Assembly: GCA_013812565.1 (NCBI GenBank)
Contig: JACCTF010000517.1
Coordinates: 1 to 17,472, forward strand
Direction of reading: 5' to 3'
DNA from: Pyrinomonadaceae bacterium
GTDB taxonomy: Bacteria; Acidobacteriota; Blastocatellia; Pyrinomonadales; Pyrinomonadaceae
Length of the DNA stretch: 17,472 bases
Shown here: piece by piece, positions 15,659-17,472 of the stretch
How the letters are laid out: each line of letters opens with the position of its first letter
How positions within the stretch are numbered: the first letter of the stretch is position 1
The notes under the pieces: model-generated
Told to the model about the DNA's origin: nothing
Databases searched by the model: none
What the model saw: the letters and a program-made list of their open reading frames with translations, nothing else
Made by a program: the position numbers and the translations under genes

Positions 15659-16720
15659 TTACTGTGCCCTGCGCAATGCTCGGCCCGTGTAGCCTGTGCG
15701 CGTTGCGACCTGATAGCCCCCAGGCACGACAAGCACGCGGAGAGCACGCCACTCGCCCGCCTGTGCGCGTACTTTCGGTTTGTAAGTGACAATGTACTGC
15801 GTACGTAGTTCTTCGGCGATGGCCGTATAGGCGGGCAGCAAATCCTCTTTTTCAATCGGGAGGAAAATCCGCCCGCCGGTCGTTTCGGCGATTTGTTCCA
15901 GTAGCTTTTCGGCAGCGTTGATCGTTCCGAGATATTGCGTCACTAAGTGCCGTGCATAACCTCCGGCCAGCAAGCGACTGAGTCGCCCGCCCATCTGCCC
16001 CTCCACTACGGCACGCAAGCTGGCCGTCAAACTTACAACGTAGACGCTTGCTTCAACTCTTCGCACAGCCCCTAGCGCGTCATTGAAACTGGCGTGTTTG
16101 TGCTCGGCCGTATCGATGCCATCTGTCAGCAGGATGATGATCCGGCGGCCTTCCACCTTGCGTAACTGATCTTCGGCTGCTAGATACAATCCATCGTGGA
16201 AAGTCGTGCGCTCGCCTGGATGATACTTCCAGTCCAGCGCATGCCCTATCTTCTCCGCTTCGCTCGCTCCGATCCAGTCCTGCAATAGCTCGACCCGATC
16301 AGCAAACTGCATCACGCAGACGCGATCCTCCTTGCCCAAATTGCTCGCGAAGTTTTTCGCGGCGCTTCGTATAAATCGCATTTGACTAAAGACGCTACCA
16401 GAAGCGTCGAGCAGTAGAACGATGTTGGCGGCAACGCGCCGTTGGTTGAAACTCAGCACTTCATGACGTATACCGTTATCGTAGATCAAAAAATCTTCTG
16501 CCACCAATCCCGGCACTGGTCGCCCCGCCGCGTTGCGTACGGAGACGGGCAGCACTACTTCTTCCGTCTCCACGCGCACAACCGCTTCATCCTCCTTCTG
16601 GCTCGCTTTATTGATCGTCTCAGGTGTGCCGCGCCGCCCGCTCTGCCCACACATCGTACCGCTAAAAAATAGCGCATAGCTAAGGAGCAGGCACAAAGCC
16701 ATCGCTACCCATCTCCTCAT
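15659..16720 (-). CDS. Secreted VWA-domain protein (VWFA-related, acidobacterial type)
   Basis: A 353-residue exported protein with a von Willebrand factor A domain. The ATG at 16720 gives a classical signal sequence, MRRWVAMALCLLLSYALFFS; an upstream ATG at 16744 would add MGRSQENL. A beta-rich segment follows (VETEEVVLPVSVRNAAGRPV, then DFLIYDNGIRHEVLSF), typical of the VWFA-related acidobacterial family. The VWA domain begins IVLLLDASGSV, whose Asp-x-Ser-x-Ser (Asp105 from this start) supplies the metal-ion adhesion site. Its threonine is in RTTFHDGLYL and its aspartate in LLTDGIDTAEH. The C-terminal part, from EELRTQYIVTYKPK, has the Tyr-rich strand usual in this family. It probably binds a ligand or partner in the periplasm. 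A Cys at about residue 24 sits in GTMCG but is not a convincing lipobox. Confidence 0.88.
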   Translation of the reverse strand: MRRWVAMALCLLLSYALFFSGTMCGQSGRRGTPETINKASQKEDEAVVRVETEEVVLPVSVRNAAGRPVPGLVAEDFLIYDNGIRHEVLSFNQRRVAANIVLLLDASGSVFSQMRFIRSAAKNFASNLGKEDRVCVMQFADRVELLQDWIGASEAEKIGHALDWKYHPGERTTFHDGLYLAAEDQLRKVEGRRIIILLTDGIDTAEHKHASFNDALGAVRRVEASVYVVSLTASLRAVVEGQMGGRLSRLLAGGYARHLVTQYLGTINAAEKLLEQIAETTGGRIFLPIEKEDLLPAYTAIAEELRTQYIVTYKPKVRAQAGEWRALRVLVVPGGYQVATRTGYTGRALRRAQ

Positions 16721-16849
16721 TAAATTCTCTTGCGATCTTCCCATTAGACTCGTAACAAAAACTCAGTGACGTTATCGGACGCTGTGGCAGCGACTGGGCT
16801 TCGAATTCATAAATTGAACTACGCTCTGCAAAGGTAGTAGTCTCTTGAT

Positions 16850-17472
16850 TCAGTAGAGCAAGAAAGCGGTGCGTGCCTCTCGAAACCGCTCCACACCGTT
16901 CTGCCATGAAGCTTCGATGCTGTCTAAACTATCGCCACGCTCAAGCGCATCACGCAGCTTGTTTGTACCGGCGATAATGTCAAATGGGTTACGGTCAAAA
17001 ACATACTCGTATGGCGGTTCCTTCCAACGGAAATGGTCCGTGTACAGATCGCGCGCAATTTTAATCAGGGCTACGCCGACAATCACCGACTCGAATTGGC
17101 GACGGTTTATGACATGAAGCTGCACGCCGCCGCACGAACGATGCGCGTGTTTTTGAAAAGTCGGTTGAAAGTTGCATGCGCGGAAAGTGACGCCCGCGAA
17201 ACCGATTTGGTGAAGTTGTCGAGCGTACTCCGCTGCCTCTATATACGGTGCGCCTACAAGCTCAAATGGCCGGGTCGTTCCGCGGCCCTCCGACATTTGC
17301 GTGCCTTCGATGTGGACTGTGCCCGGAAATACAATCGCCGCTTCCAGCGTCGGCATGTTTGGCGATGGCATCACCCACGGTGCATCTGTTTCGTCAAACC
17401 ATAGATGGCGCGCCCATCCCTCCATCACCACCACTTCAAGGTCGCAATTTATCTCCCAGTGTTCGTTGAACA
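16850..17472 (-). CDS. Exo-beta-N-acetylmuramidase NamZ family (DUF1343), C-terminal part
   Basis: Carboxy-terminal ~207 residues of a DUF1343 protein; the frame is open to the window edge and the GTG at 17434 is internal, because upstream codons continue FNEHWEINCDLEVV. NamZ of Bacillus removes terminal N-acetylmuramic acid from peptidoglycan fragments, so this protein probably acts in cell-wall turnover or recycling in the periplasm. Family blocks seen are EGWARHLWFDETDAPWV, PSPNMPTLEAAIVFPGT, EGTQMSEGRGTTRPFELVGAP (split across two segments), GVTFRACNFQPTF and GGVQLHVINR. The C-terminus carries the usual PYEYVFDRNPFDIIAGT and ends in REARTAFLLY. It lies upstream of the VWA gene with 129 bp between the stop and that gene's ATG at 16720. 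Any signal peptide is outside the window. Confidence 0.88.
   Translation of the reverse strand, partial: FNEHWEINCDLEVVVMEGWARHLWFDETDAPWVMPSPNMPTLEAAIVFPGTVHIEGTQMSEGRGTTRPFELVGAPYIEAAEYARQLHQIGFAGVTFRACNFQPTFQKHAHRSCGGVQLHVINRRQFESVIVGVALIKIARDLYTDHFRWKEPPYEYVFDRNPFDIIAGTNKLRDALERGDSLDSIEASWQNGVERFREARTAFLLY

Overview
The window looks like chromosomal DNA of an Acidobacteriota member, probably Blastocatellia-like. This is an inference from three things: a 'VWFA-related' secreted protein of the acidobacterial type, lineage-type hypothetical proteins, and a one-piece LptF-LptG permease. No rRNA or tRNA gene was seen to fix the taxonomy. Base composition is moderate and coding density is high except in 7980-9203 and 10101-10520.

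Plus-strand block 1-7979. The C-terminal end of dnaE (cut by the window edge) is followed by accA. ssb lies on the opposite strand, convergent with accA and divergent from recN. Then come recN, miaB, a bifunctional-nuclease-family gene, parA and parB, closely spaced or overlapping, probably one or two operons. Themes are replication, repair, chromosome segregation, lipid precursor supply and tRNA modification.

Accessory-like zone 7980-10520. Directly after the parB stop is a 99-bp element with 17-bp terminal inverted repeats and an exact 9-bp flanking duplication: a MITE-type insertion. Next are a minus-strand gene of unknown function, two further strong inverted-repeat structures, and a XerC/XerD-type recombinase gene. 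About 20 bp after the recombinase stop is a dif-like 28-bp sequence, followed by a short hairpin and a near-parS sequence. The leader of the next gene, ahcY (10521-11804), carries two overlapping, mutually exclusive hairpins that could act as a switch.

Minus-strand block 11845-17472. Read in the direction of transcription: a NamZ-type exo-muramidase (cut by the right edge), a secreted VWA protein, a small multi-pass membrane protein with a TTG start, a 56-aa membrane protein coupled to it by a 4-nt overlap, recO, and a gene encoding LptF and LptG fused in one 770-residue polypeptide. This block combines cell-envelope functions with recombination.

The least ordinary items are the MITE, the fused LptFG permease, the ahcY leader with alternative pairing, the Xer/dif-like/parS-like cluster, the tandem inverted-repeat structures at 8760-9031, and the unrecognised small genes.
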